A stretch of DNA of 64,000 nucleotides from Sabellastarte sp. h YS-2021 (lineage: Eukaryota > Annelida > Polychaeta > Sabellida > Sabellidae), in NCBI GenBank assembly GCA_964017235.1, contig OZ024934.1, forward strand, positions 91,850,706-91,914,705. Reading direction: 5' to 3'. Below are positions 34,401 to 44,724 of this stretch, in pieces. Within the stretch, counting starts at the first letter, position 1. Every line of letters begins with the position of its first letter. The notes beneath the pieces were generated by a model. The model was given only the letters and a program-made list of their open reading frames with translations. It made no database searches and was not told the origin of the DNA. The position numbers were made by a program, and so were the translations under genes.

Positions 34401-36124
34401 CCAGACAAAACAGAATTCATCCTTATTGGTTCAAAATACAGTCGTAAACAACTTCATTCGCTTTTTCCCACTGATATTCTTGGGAATAAAGTGTCACCTG
34501 CCTCAAATGTCAAAAACCTAGGAGTGGTGTTCGACCCCAACCTGACCCTCACAGATCACATTTCCCAAGTCATCAAGTCAACTGGGTTCCATATAAGAGA
34601 TTTATATAGGATTCGCCATCTCCTTGACCTTAACACAGCAATACTCCTTGCAAATGCTCTCGTCAGTAGCCGAATTGACTACTGCAATTCCCTCTTTGCC
34701 TCACTCACTCTTTCTGAGCTCAAGAGGTTGCAGGGTGTTCAGAACTCCCTCTGTCGAGTAGTCACTAGAACCTCGAGGTACACTCATGCAACTCCAAATC
34801 TGGAAAAACTACATTGGCTACCAGTCAAATACAGGATTCTTTTCAAAATTGGGTTGATCACATATAAGGTCCTTAAGTATGGTCAACCTGTGTACCTCAA
34901 GGATAAACTTCATCCATATACCTCATCAAGGAACACCAGACGTAGCAGTCCAAAATACAAATTCCTTCAAGTTCCTTCTTTTGACTCTAAAATACATAAG
35001 TCTCATAAGTATCTTACCAAATCTTTCAGCCATCATGCACCTGTTTTCTGGAACTCACTTCCTGTACATGTAAGAACCAGTCCATCTGTCACATCCTTCA
35101 GGAAGCACCTGAAAACCCACCTTTTCAAATCTGCTTTTCCGACCTAGTTTTCTTCGCCACGTTCACACCCACAACCATCGGAATACAGACCTAGACACGT
35201 CCCCCACTATGACTCGGATATTATATATGATTAGTTTAGCACACTGAGTTCCCCTTCGGGGAAGATATTGTGCCTGCAAAGCAGTAGATTTAGATTTAGA
35301 TTTATAATTTGTTTACAGTTGAGCGAGTATTTGAAAATTACTCCCTAATGATATTGACGACCTACTAGAAAGGATAAGTTTACACTCTATTTGGCAATTT
35401 TCTGACTCGACTAGCATTAATGTTTCCAATATGGTAATTATTTGCCAGTGATAAAATTGGCAGCGTGTTTAGTAAGGTTTTTGAGCACCCGACAAATCAC
35501 AGTCTGATGGTTTATGTAAGGACTCACAGTAATGAAACCATTCAAAATAATTCAAAATAAACAACACGCTATTTTTAGTGTTGGCCTAACATTATTTTTT
35601 ATACAGTAAGAATGTTTATGATATCTATCCATGTAAATATAGTAATGAAAATGTGTCCTTACACACATGTGAGTCCTGTATAAGATTTTCCACAGCTAGG
35701 AGGTTTGGCTTCTTGACAAGGTGGAACCAAACAAAGCACTGGGTCTTTACACTTCTTTGTTGGCCTGGCTTTAGCTGGATGTACATAAAGTATTCAACAC
35801 AGTGAATTTTGGTTTAAATACTGAATCATTAGAAATACAAATGTTTTTTATTGCCATACCAAAGGACGGCATTACTAATAACTACCAAAAGACAAAATAA
35901 CTCTATGTCTATAACTGCCTAAGTAAAACAGTACAACTTGCATTTTTCATGTACATAGTGCAGTATAATTTATTCCTGTTCATGCGAAGCCAAGCAGTAT
36001 CTTTAAAACAAAATACATTACATGCCAGTGCAAAAGTACAATACATAAATATTTAATATTTATTTCACTACTTACCAAAAAGCAGTATTATAAAAAGGCA
36101 GATTCCAAACATAAACCACTGCAT
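25410..36124 (-). CDS. Gene B: secreted protein with two eight-cysteine modules and a C-terminal CCxxC domain
   Basis: Six exons give a continuous 200-residue protein: 36124-36076, 35774-35663, 31011-30926, 29483-29381, 27093-27023 and 25591-25410. Intron phases are 1,2,1,2,1. Exon 1 is a signal peptide (MQWFMFGICLFIILLF). Exons 2+3 and 4+5 each encode one module with spacing C-x(5-7)-C-x4-C-x7-C-x(7,8)-C-x4-C-x2-C-x-A-V-W-...-C; landmarks are CLVPPC and DDYCGGCFAVW in the first, CPTNPC and PNYCESCNAVW in the second. Exon 6 encodes a domain with CPGCSC and ETCCLTC, resembling the second half of a VWC domain. Intron 3 needs a GC donor (G|GCAAGT at 30925). The protein is probably extracellular; its function is unknown. 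Its sister is gene A. Introns carry a LINE, two MITEs and hairpins. Confidence 0.85.
26249..26328. repeat. Near-perfect hairpin in intron 5 of gene B
   Basis: The left arm AAGTGTCCAATATTA plus AAATAATGGATT pairs with AATCCATTATGTTT plus TAATATTGGACACTT across a loop of about 20 bases. The arms are nearly 30 bp each. It contains no gene and may be a short palindromic MITE. Confidence 0.7.
26450..26635. repeat. Hairpin repeat family H, copy 2
   Basis: This copy repeats the landmarks of copy 1 in the same order: AAAATGGTGGATAA, AAAATATATCACTCAT, ACAATATAATAATACTC, a CTACGCACTCGTGTGATATTGT block and GTCATTCGGGAAGTTTTC. It lies in intron 5 of gene B. Confidence 0.65.
27635..27730 (-). repeat. tRNA-like sequence (SINE head or tRNA pseudogene)
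   Basis: Read on the minus strand, TTATAGCTCACCTGGTAGAG is a good A-box and D-arm match, and about 30 bases on, GAGAGGTTGTTGGTACAAG continuing TTCCC resembles a T-arm. The acceptor stem does not pair convincingly, so it is not called as a functional tRNA. It lies in intron 4 of gene B. Confidence 0.5.
28790..29345. mobile_element. Palindromic MITE family P, copy 1
   Basis: The element ends ...GACTTTTCGTGAATACAAGC followed by CCTG and opens with the inverted theme GTCTTAGTCTTAGGGGTATT then CACAAAG. Its arms are built from many AAGTCTTAGNCTTA words in opposite orientations. The core, with GGTAGTGGGCTTAAATTTTG and ATATGGCCGCCATAAAC, recurs in copies at 30.0 and 46.0 kb and, more diverged, at 37.7 kb. 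It sits in intron 4 of gene B and ends about 35 bp from the exon 4 splice donor. Confidence 0.75.
30045..30593. mobile_element. Palindromic MITE family P, copy 2 (inverted orientation)
   Basis: Terminal inverted repeats CAGGGGCCGATTTCAC and GTGAAATCGGTCCCTG match at 15 of 16 positions. The core reads GGCGGCCATTTTTAAATCC and CTTTACAAAATTTAAGCCC, the reverse complement of copy 1. It has no coding capacity and lies in intron 3 of gene B. Confidence 0.8.
32058..33570 (+). pseudogene. LINE endonuclease region (broken), with a 2A-like NPGP motif
   Basis: The first frame (32058-32666) has a hydrophobic stretch, then SDINPNPGP at 32250-32276, then the APE-type endonuclease start FANVRSLSNKYSSIQ, MSETWIR and RRGGGVAFLVK. 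After a shift near 32640 the next frame holds VIIGDFNIHMD, and after another near 32770 HTIDLVLTKS and FSDHFSITF follow, the remaining catalytic blocks. The linker frame continues at 32998 and is broken by TGA at about 33217. DxExNPGP is the 2A consensus; here Asn replaces the Glu. 2A-like sequences at this place are known from APE-type LINEs. Confidence 0.8.
33560..35147 (+). pseudogene. LINE reverse transcriptase region (largely open)
   Basis: The readable frame starts near 33560 (VAKIIKNSPSKSCSLDPWP) and the uninterrupted part from 33834 runs 437 codons. RT blocks are LKNYRPVSNLNFVSKILERV, LDLSAAFDTIDHSIL, GVPQGSVLVGPLLFSMYTNP and FYADDTQLY (the catalytic pair), followed by LKLNPDKTEFILIG. 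The end carries SRIDYCNSLFASL, HWLPVKYRILFKIGLITYK and VFWNSLPVHVR...SFRKHLKTHLF, the usual CR1/L2 C-terminal block. The enzyme core looks intact, but the frame is cut off from its endonuclease. Confidence 0.88.
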
Positions 36125-37499
36125 AGTTGAATTGCCCTGAATAAAAATAACATAAGCAGACTTTGAATCACTTCTTGTTTTCAAACTATTTTGTTTCACC
36201 ACAGATAAAGCATAAGTAAATCATGATTTAAATGATGACTGAATGCCATATGACACTCTGGCCTGTTATGTTTCAGTCCAGTCTTTGATTATTATTAAGG
36301 GTCAGGTGTGGTAATTTTAGCCAATCAAAATGAGGGTTTGGTACAGGGATACACAAATAAAAGAGATAAGATATATGAGGCCCTTGGACATATTTATTTA
36401 TTTTATTATTTGTGTTAGTTGCACTCCTACAAGTAGCAATACTGAGGGCCTCTCCCTCTGGCTGTTGAACTTTTTCTAGTAATATTACTATTTCATGTCC
36501 TGATCATCATACTTTGAGCATGTTTTTTTTCAGACAAATCAATGTAATTTGTGATGACACCAATTCTGTTTACAAAAATGTTAAAAAGCCATCAATAATA
36601 GATGTTATTTTACTGGTAAAATAACTGGTAAAATACGTTTGTACTGTTAAAATAACACTAAAAATACCGTCAGTTACTTATAGCGGTATAAACATTGGCT
36701 GGGACAGTATTTACCAAAATGTATCAGTGAAAACTGAGCCAAAACAACCCACGTTTTATAGTAAGAAAAACTTTGAAAATGATTTTGATGATCTTTGGCT
36801 AAACCCATATACAAATACAAATATACCAATTGAAAGATTTAATTACAATTACCTTGCAACTGCTGTAACTCTCATATGATCCTTTAAAGCATTGTGATAC
36901 ACTGTCTTACATACTCTATCCTGTCATCATCAGTTTATTGAGTAAATCAAAGAACTATATGCCATCATGTAATTGTTTAGTACTGTGTCATATCTCTCAA
37001 TATTTCATTGACCTCCCCCTGTTGGACTTGAATATGTCTGAATGTCGGTATGTATACTTCTTCGGTCCATCATCTTAACTGTAAGTTTGACACAGTTTCT
37101 GCATGTGGATGGGGAGAGAGAGGGCCATCTTGGTTGGGAAATCAGCAAAACACCACTGTGGTGGATGAACATGTCAAAATATTTTTTTTTTAAAACAAGC
37201 TCTAGCATGGTTCACACTTTTAGAGATCACTTTTTTTTTCTTTTTTTCTGTTTCCGGACATTTATGAATTGTAGTATAGATTGATGAGTATCTGTCTGTT
37301 CACTGAAGTTGGGCTACGTTTGTACTGGGGTGGATGACCGCTTTGGTGCACTACTCATGTCTCTGATAGCTTTGTGCTCGAACTAGTAGACCAAAAATCC
37401 TTGTTTTTTGTCTATTTTTTCATATTGGATATGGAAATTGTCTTTGTTCTAACATGTTTAAATGTATCACTAATAAACTTGTAGAAGCGATACTATTAA
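36125..37499. other. 5' flank of gene B and intergenic DNA, no gene seen
   Basis: This should contain the promoter of gene B, but I see no convincing TATA box at a fixed distance from the ATG. The sequence is AT-rich with only short overlapping frames. Confidence 0.4.
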
Positions 37500-38385
37500 T
37501 GGATCTCTCAAGTGTCAGAGTCTGAGTCACAAAAAGATTTAGCCTAGGTTTAGACTTAAAGTGAAGACTTTTGTCCCAGATTTAAGGTATGTCTTTAGAT
37601 TAACACTACATGGATTTCACAAAGTCTGAATCTCAAGTAAAATTCACCTGGAAGCGAGCAAAACTTTTGTAATCAAAGATTAAATATGACCGCCATAAAT
37701 GTTTCTCCACTTCAAAATTTGACATGGTTAGAAAAAGTATAAATATATAAAACATTTCCCTAGACCAGGTTTTGAAAGTTTTTATGTGGGTAGAAGGTTT
37801 CTTTTGCCAAACAGCATTTTTTTCTCGGATAAAATGTGTCCTACAAAACATATACGTCACTAGTGGTATATTTTGTGTAGGAATAAAGCCTTTGTGGTTA
37901 TTTGATAAATCAGTCTGCCACTGTGGCCTAGCAGGTAACACACTTGTCTAGGAACTCAGAGGACGTGGGTTCAATCCCAGGTACAGGCAGATACACAGTG
38001 GCTCGGATGACCACTTAAAATGGCGGTCCTCTGTCATTGTGTCCTATCCCCAGTGGCAGGCTAAAGAACCTCAAGGACGTTGATAAATGGTGATCCTTGA
38101 GCCTCTATCTTCCATTTAGGGGAATGTCAGTTACTTGTGAGTTGGGTCTGTACCTGTCCAGTCAGATTGGTTAAATAGCCCTTTGAGTCCTGTAGTATAT
38201 GGAGATATTGCGCTGAGTATAAATACACAATACAGTCTAAGCTTGGTCTTAGCTTGGTCACACTTTGTGAAATACACTTAATGTCCAGACTTAGCTAAGA
38301 CAAAAGGCTCAAAATTAAGCCCATGACTTTACCTAAGATTGGCTAAGCCTAAGCTTCTTTGTGAAAGTGGCCTGAAGACAAAGTC
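37500..38385. mobile_element. Palindromic MITE family P, copy 3, carrying a nested SINE
   Basis: Arms built from TTAGCCTAGGTTTAGACTTA-like words open the element and TTGGCTAAGCCTAAGCTTC then TTTGTGAAAGTGG closes it. The core AAATATGACCGCCATAAATG matches the other family members. At 37914-38232 it is split by a SINE-1 insertion. Diverged from copies 1, 2 and 4. Confidence 0.65.
37914..38232 (+). repeat. tRNA-derived SINE-1, copy a
   Basis: The head reads TCTGCCACTGTGGCCTAGCA then GGTAACACAC, an A-box match, followed by GTGGGTTCAATCCCAG, a B-box match. The body runs through GCAGATACACAGTGGCTCGG and ends GAGATATTGCGCTGAGTATA then AATAC. Copy b at 45555 is nearly the same throughout. It is inserted inside a P-family MITE. 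Confidence 0.85.
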
Positions 38386-38954
38386 AAAGTCGGTGCTTCA
38401 TGTTCAGTTCAATAGCCAGGCTCTTGGGACAGGCTCACAAACATTTGTCACTTGTGCAGGTCTAACCCACAGGTGGCAATCTAAAACAGTAAAGCCAGGT
38501 TTTAGATTTGTGCCACGATAGTGTTCAGCAGTTTAAGGTATACAAAACAAGCAGATCACATGCCGTAGAAGTTGGTGTGATTTATATCTGACCATAAAGA
38601 CATTTTGCCAATGCAAGGTACATTGCTGGAAGTGTCGGAAAAGTGCGGTTGGGATGTAAACCAATGGTAACATCAGAATTACAAGACAACTGCATTTACA
38701 ATTAAAAAGTTAAGCCTTTATATTTGGTTTGGCTTGAAGTCTTTCAGGAATAGAAATTAAACTAGAACATTGCTTTGCAAGAGAAAAGAAATAGGGTTTT
38801 GTTGGGGTTTTGGGGGGGGGGTTTTTTGCATAGCAAAAACAAAGCATCCCAATGAGTGTTAATGATCTTGTAAAAATGACCATCTTCTTATGATTAATAT
38901 GGTTTTTCTCCATTTATGCCAAAATACAAGGTTTCATAGATCAAGTTTTTTTCA

Positions 38955-39245
38955 TTTCACGCAGAAATTCAAGATGGCTGCCAAAAATGGCGGGAAAACG
39001 ATTTTTGGGAAAAGTCGCCAGTAGACTCTGCATATACCCTGTGGGTCAAAAATTTTTTTTAAATCGCTCTATTTTGCACCATTTCTGAGATAAATGCATT
39101 TTAGCGTTTTACGCAAAAATTAAAGATGGCCACCAAAAATGGCAGTAAAATGATGTTTGCAAAAAGTTCCCAGTAGACTCTGCAGAAAACCCTGTGGGTC
39201 AAAAATTTCATTGAAATCGCTTTATCTCGCACCGTTTCCGAGGCA
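38955..39245. repeat. Diverged tandem duplication of a ~150-bp unit
   Basis: Two head-to-tail units share AAGATGGC.GCCAAAAATGGC, CAGTAGACTCTGCA, CCCTGTGGGTCAAAAATTT and AAATCGCT..AT.T.GCACC then .TTTC.GAG. The first spans about 38955-39106 and the second 39107-39245. No reading frame spans them. Confidence 0.75.
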
Positions 39246-39727
39246 TCAAAGATTTTTCCTTTTCAGTGTTAAGAAAAATCATGGCATTTGGTTAATCATT
39301 AATAAGTCGGCCATTTTGTATTGGATCACTTCCAAAGGTTAAAGATTTCTAGACATACATATAACAAACCCACTTGCCAAATTTCATGTGAATAGGTGAA
39401 GCTTTTTTTAAGTTACGATCCGGACAAGTACACCCCTTTCAAAACATAATTTTGGTCATGTGACTTCTCTGATTGGTTGAAATGCCATGACACCATATTC
39501 AGACATTTTTCTCAGGGCTGCTTCATACATGTGCTAAATTTGAAGAGAATCAGCCCAGTGGTTGCCAAACTATAAGCAATAGAAAATGCGGGAGCCTCAT
39601 TGGGTTTGAGGGGCAATATCAAAGACAGATAATTTTCTGCAATGCTAAAGTGTTATTTTGTACAGTTATTCCACTATTTATGTAACACCTTAGTATTTCT
39701 GTGACTCATCTGCACAGATAATGTAAG

Positions 39728-40170
39728 CTTGACATGTACAAATTTATTCATAATGGTTTCCCTAAATATTTCGCTCCACATCTATCCACATACCGCACTA
39801 CTTACAATACTAGGCGCAGTCAGAGTGTTGCCAATTTCCTCAATGTACCAAAATTTCAATCTACAATTCACAAGTCCACTAAGCAGTTTGGCTTCAGTTT
39901 TGCCTTTGATGCTCCCACTGTTTGGAATTCACTTCCTGAAGACATTCGTGCATCACACACTATTGCCTCTTTTAGAAAGAAGCTCAAAACCTATCTCTAC
40001 TCAAAGGCATATCCTCCTTAGCTCATTTTCTCTTATGGCTTCTCCGTGGTGCTGACCTGTTTTTGTCCCTGGACTTTGAATTTTGCATATTGCTACTGTT
40101 TTGTTGCACCTTAGAGTCCACTACTCAGTGGAGATTAAACGCTATAAAAGTCAAATTAGAATTAGAATTG
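39728..40170 (+). mobile_element. 5'-truncated CR1/L2-like LINE, family 2
   Basis: A 95-codon frame gives the LINE C-terminal block: MYKFIHNGFPKYFAPHLSTY, STKQFGFSFAFDAPTVWNSL and FRKKLKTYLYSKAYPP. The 3' UTR ends with AAATTAGAATTAGAATTG, a 6-bp tandem tail. It is closely related to the minus-strand copy at 53.5-54.7 kb (STKQFGLSFAYDAPKIWNEL) and distinct from the LINE at 31.7 kb. Confidence 0.85.
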
Positions 40171-41074
40171 ACTGTAATCTTTGCCATCACTATATTTCGG
40201 GGCGGCATTAGGATGCTGACAAGTTTAGCCCTGGGGGTGTCCTATTACCGAAAATGATTGAAATTAGTATTGATCAATAATTGGATGTTATCTTGAATCT
40301 GATTGGCAGGAGTGTAGTCACCTTGAGGTAGAGTCAGTACCCTCTCCCATTTGAATTTGCAGGTGACTGGTGTAATATTGAAAAATTTAGAAGCTTTGAA
40401 AGTTTGATTGTGATTGTGAAGCATTGATAGCTAGACCTAATCAAGATAAAAAACAGTTAAGTATTTCCTAAAGAATAATTATGTTTACACTGATGATTAA
40501 TTCAGTTAGTACGAATATTGTATCTAAATGTAAAGAGTTGCTGATAGTGAGTAAAATACATCATGAGTTTAAAGTACATTGGGAAATTTGGAAAGGAAAG
40601 GATGGTTGCTCTTTGAAGGTTCAGAGCTCTCTTGAGAGATAAAAAGGTGACTGTTTTAAAGATGTTGTTTTAAGTGGTTTCTCTTTAGAAGTGGTTGCTT
40701 ACGCAAGTTAACTGTACTTATAGATACAACCACACAGTACAGTCAGACCTCTACATAAGACTACATTAAAATCACCAAACAGATTGGTTCATTGGTTCAT
40801 TGATAACATTTTGACAAGCAATTGATAGAGTAGCTGGCATTTTTTCCCATAAAGTAGATTTCCAACCAATAAGTGTTGACATATTTGTTCCCAATAATTT
40901 GATGGATGGTGTACTGTACCAAACTGATGGTAAATGAATTATAGGAGATACATATACATACTCAAGGTGATCTGTTAGGTTGTGAATCCCAAATTGAGCT
41001 GTTTAAATGTATTAGATTTTAAACGCTTCTCGATATGAATCTTTTTTAAGTAGACTTGGGGTGTGGTTGTTGAA
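40171..41074. other. Intergenic DNA, no gene seen
   Basis: AT-rich sequence between the LINE fragment and the foldback element. Only a short GATTGGTTCATTGGTTCATTG duplication near 40784 stands out, and there is no supported coding frame. Confidence 0.4.
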
Positions 41075-42715
41075 GCCCAACTTATGAGTCAACCCTTCTT
41101 AAGATGGGCTATAGACCAACTCAGGATCGATCCTAAGTTAGGTAGCCTATCTTCAGGTGGGCTTAGTCTAGGCTAGAACATATTAGCCCAACTTAGAATA
41201 ATTAACTCAAGAATTTAAAGCTAAAATTTAATATTAATCAGCTAGTTTAATATTAATTTATTGTATCACACTCCATTGGTTGTTTTACGCATGAAACTGA
41301 ATAGAACTGTATTAGTTTATTTAAATACTGAAGTTTCAATTATAAAGTTTATGTTTTTGAAATATTATTTAAGATTTGTTGTGCTTATCTTATCTGAAGA
41401 TTTGGTAACAGATACTAGCCCAAGTTATAATTTGCACACATAGTTTTTATTTTTGAAATTAAAATTATGTTATCTACTTATTTTTCTACTTCAATGTTAA
41501 TTCATTTCTTTACTTCATTATGCATTGATAGGCTTAGCCTTAATTCCTTTATTGTTCCAAAACTCTGTTTCAGTTAATCTGACAAAGTGAGGGTCATTAG
41601 GTCATAGGATGTCTGTTATTTAACCACTGCTTTTAACTAGATTTGTTTCACTTGTGCGGGGAGGGCGGGGGGTGGCAACTAGATTAGATCCTTATATATC
41701 TATTGTTTCAACATTCCTTTAAGTTGATAAATTTGACAATGTTTGTGACTGTGTAACTGGATTAGGCTTAGATTTGCCTTTTGTTCTAGGATTATTTGAG
41801 CTTGATTCCTTTCACCTCTGGTTGAGTAGCTAAGTAACAGGATTAATTAGGCATTGTTGTAAAACATTTTAGGTGCTTTGGAGTGATACTTTACATGTTT
41901 AAAGTTTTGTAAACAAACTGATTTATTTAATCATAATTTCCAAATGTTTAATGTTAAGCTCTCAAATGGATATTTACCCATATGACCCAGTTTTATGCGC
42001 AATGTGTATTTCATCAATTTGTGTCAGTTTTATGCATCAATTTATCAAATTGTTTGATTTAATTACATTTTCCAATTACTTAGCATAATTTAAAGAGGAA
42101 CTTTATAATTCTTTGTTAAACTGAAAATATTTAATCAGGCTCACCAATAAGATCACCCACTATATTTGGCTTTACCCCTTATAGGTTTGATAGAATTAAG
42201 CCTCATTATATTTAGAGATTACTTTGATGTTAATTTGTTTCACTTTATGATTTGAAGTCTTCCCTGTTGTGTACTTCACCCACCCCAAGTGAAACAAATC
42301 AACATCAATAGAATGTTGAACCAATAGGACAAATCCAATTAAAAATCATTCCAGTGAAAGATAATTAAATCAACATCAAAGGAAATTTTAATGCCTGTCA
42401 AGGCTCAGGAAACACAATTCATTTCAGTTTCAGCAATTTAACACTCTTTCTTGAGGTTAGACAAATCAAGCATATGTATATAAAATAAAAAGGAAGTACA
42501 ATGTACTTCTGTACAAGGGTCAGTTAAGTTTATCAATGTTAAAGTCATCTTTTTCATGAAAATTAATTTCCTTGTCAATAGTTTATATTATATTCCGCAT
42601 AAAAATCATTCTTGAATTTTATTATCTTGAGTTGGGCTAATTTGTTTTAGCCTAAGCAGGATCCTAAGTTGGGCTATAGCCCATCTTAAGATTGGCTGAC
42701 TCCTAAGCACAGGCA
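41075..42715. mobile_element. Foldback-type element, about 1.6 kb
   Basis: Outer arms at 41086-41114 and 42674-42703 are inverted copies (GAGTC...CTTAAGATGGGCTATAG and its complement). Inner arms recur within: ATTTGTTTCACTTGTGCGGG at about 41641 pairs with CACCCCAAGTGAAACAAAT near 42281. Several GGGCTTAG/CTAAGCC-like words surround the ends. No transposase is encoded, so it is a non-autonomous palindromic element. It lies between genes A and B. Confidence 0.65.
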
Positions 42716-42811
42716 TTTTAAATATTTTGTGACATAGGCTCTATTTAATCCCAACACCGCATTATGGATCATTCCCAAACTCTATCATCAGTCAGACTTA
42801 TAGCAGAAATA

Positions 42812-43056
42812 ATAGGGGCCACGGTGGCAGAGTGGTAACACTCTCGCCTCCCACCATTGAGGCGGGGGTTCGGTTCCTGGCACGGCCTCAAGTGGGAAAG
42901 CTGGTAGTTGCTTGCCATTGGTCGGCAATTTGCAGTACAGAACCCTGACAAATTTTATTTACTGGTTTCCTCTGCTCTTCCAACTACCCGTCATGATATG
43001 ACCTGTACAGTGTTGAAAGCGACATAAAACCCCAAATAAATAAAAAAATAAATAAA
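42812..43056 (+). mobile_element. tRNA-derived SINE-2, copy a, with 14-bp target-site duplication
   Basis: The body starts with GGGGCCACGGTGGCAGAGTG, a tRNA-like head with A box, then GGGGGTTCGGTTCCTGG as B box, a TAGTTGCTTGCCATTGGTCG block, and the tail CATAAAACCCCAAATAAATA. TATAGCAGAAATAA occurs at 42798-42811 and again at 43057-43070, a perfect 14-bp target-site duplication that proves retroposition. Confidence 0.92.
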
Positions 43057-43743
43057 TATAGCAGAAATAAGTGCTAAATACACATTTTGAAAAACATCAA
43101 TGGATGAAGTAAATATCAGAGAGCTAGCAAAATGTATCTTAAGCTAAATGATATATTATTGAATTCTATGCGAACACATTAAAACTATATTTCACTTGGT
43201 AAATAATAATTGAAAATACTATGTAAACTCACACTTTTAGCGAAATGGATAAAAATTTGTCTGTTTCATCATTTAAACATAGCAACCTACTTTGTAGCAT
43301 AGTAAATGTCATTTTTGGTTGAATCTTTAAATCTGGAATTTTTATCGATGACATTGATATATTATTTCAGTGATATTTCAAAATCATTACAATTATGATA
43401 AAGTTATTTCTAAAGGTAAAGATAGTTCCATGGTGAACATGCATGGACTAAGTACAGCTAACAATGCTGAAGATTAATTTCAAAACAACCAGTTAATATT
43501 TAACTACAAGCCAAGGCCAGCTGTAAATCCTAAACATGTCCAAAAGTGGGTCAAATTAATAAGTGAGTAAACCTAAAGGTTTTATCTTAAGGGTAAGGGT
43601 CAGGCAAAGCAGTCTTTATACCATAAAATAGGATTATAATAAGGTAAACATATAATTGTGATCACATCAGGTACACAAAGTTTAGGATATTGGAGAAAAC
43701 TGCGCATATTAGTTTGTCTAGATCCTGCCCTGAAAACCATTAA

Positions 43744-44251
43744 TGCCCCTTTCACACTGGGTGGGTATGCCCCATGATTAGAAGTTTTACTCGGCAGTAG
43801 AACCACCTCATCCGATTTGTTTACATTACAGGCGGTGTAATTCACGGTTATAGCAGTTTGGCAAAACGTCCCTGTCCTTCAACAACCATTCGAGATTTGT
43901 ATGAGACCTTGTGTCACAGTGGTGAAACATCCAATACCTTAATTCACCTTGTCTCGCCTTATTACACAATAAGGCCGAATCACAACCTTACATACATCGT
44001 GGACCACACCTTTGGCTACCATAGTAAGAAATCCATATGCGCATGCGTGAAATCGTCTACACATGCTCACAGTACCAAATTCAGAGGCGGAAAGTTCAAA
44101 CATTTTAAAATTTTCTGTAGGATGTGCAAGGTAATGGACTCTTCTCCACTGACTAGCAAGTTTGCAAACAGAAAGAGATGGTGATCCAAGGACAGAGTTT
44201 CACCAAACGCGGCCTACCGCAGACAATACCGCCTGTAGTGTGAAAGGGGTA
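43744..44251. mobile_element. Harbinger-type MITE, 508 bp
   Basis: Ends are TGCCCCTTTCACAC and GTGTGAAAGGGGTA, inverted with one mismatch, flanked by TAA at 43741-43743 and 44252-44254. A 3-bp TAA duplication is the habit of PIF/Harbinger transposases, and a decayed Harbinger is present in this window. The interior is moderately GC-rich and has a 108-codon frame without recognisable motifs. Confidence 0.7.
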
Positions 44252-44588
44252 TAAGCACCAGCAAGCAAATGTGAACTCCCCAGTATTCAAACGCTGGGCT
44301 TCGGAGGTGAGTGACGGGTGTGCTACCTACTATGCCAACACACTCCAGTAACTGTCTCTTATATGTCTGATGAAGGCAGAGGGACTAGTAATTACTGGTT
44401 TTCCAATTAGTTAAATGTATATTGTAATTTTCTTTTTCTTCAAATTATTAGGCACAGTATGGACGTGAACTGGTCGCTTATTATCAAGAAGTTAGAGCTT
44501 CTGTATTTCTGGGAAAGACAAACAATTTATTTTACTTGACGAGGTATTCAAACCAGTGAATAAAATATTACAAATTCTGTAACAATGT

Positions 44589-44594
44589 TTTATT
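44589..44594 (-). promoter_or_regulatory. Likely polyadenylation signal of gene A
   Basis: AATAAA on the minus strand, about 130 bp after the gene A stop codon, in GAGCAAATAAAACATTG. Confidence 0.55.
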
Positions 44595-44724
44595 TGCTCC
44601 AAAGACCTTAGACTTTACATTTCTAGGTAAAACCTTTACCGTATTATTACGATTACACACTACCACAACAAAAACTACCTGAAGACATTGGTTAGAGAAA
44701 CCAATCAGTTGCTTTGAGTCCAGT

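Larger units (their letters stand above)
31710..35305 (+). mobile_element. CR1/L2-like LINE, near full length but broken, in intron 2 of gene B
   Basis: The order is a 5' leader, an endonuclease ORF and a reverse transcriptase ORF, then a short 3' UTR ending CGGGGAAGATATTGTGCCTG and a TAGATTTAGATTTAGATTTA tail typical of this LINE group. The 5' limit is uncertain. It lies antisense to gene B between exons 2 and 3. At least three frameshifts and one in-frame stop disrupt the coding region, so this copy is not autonomous. Confidence 0.85.

Noticed and set aside
42812..43056. A tRNA gene at the SINE-2 head
   Set aside because: The sequence continues into a conserved SINE body and tail and is flanked by a target-site duplication.
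43858..44184. 108-codon frame inside the 508-bp MITE
   Set aside because: No domain is visible and non-autonomous MITEs commonly contain chance frames.
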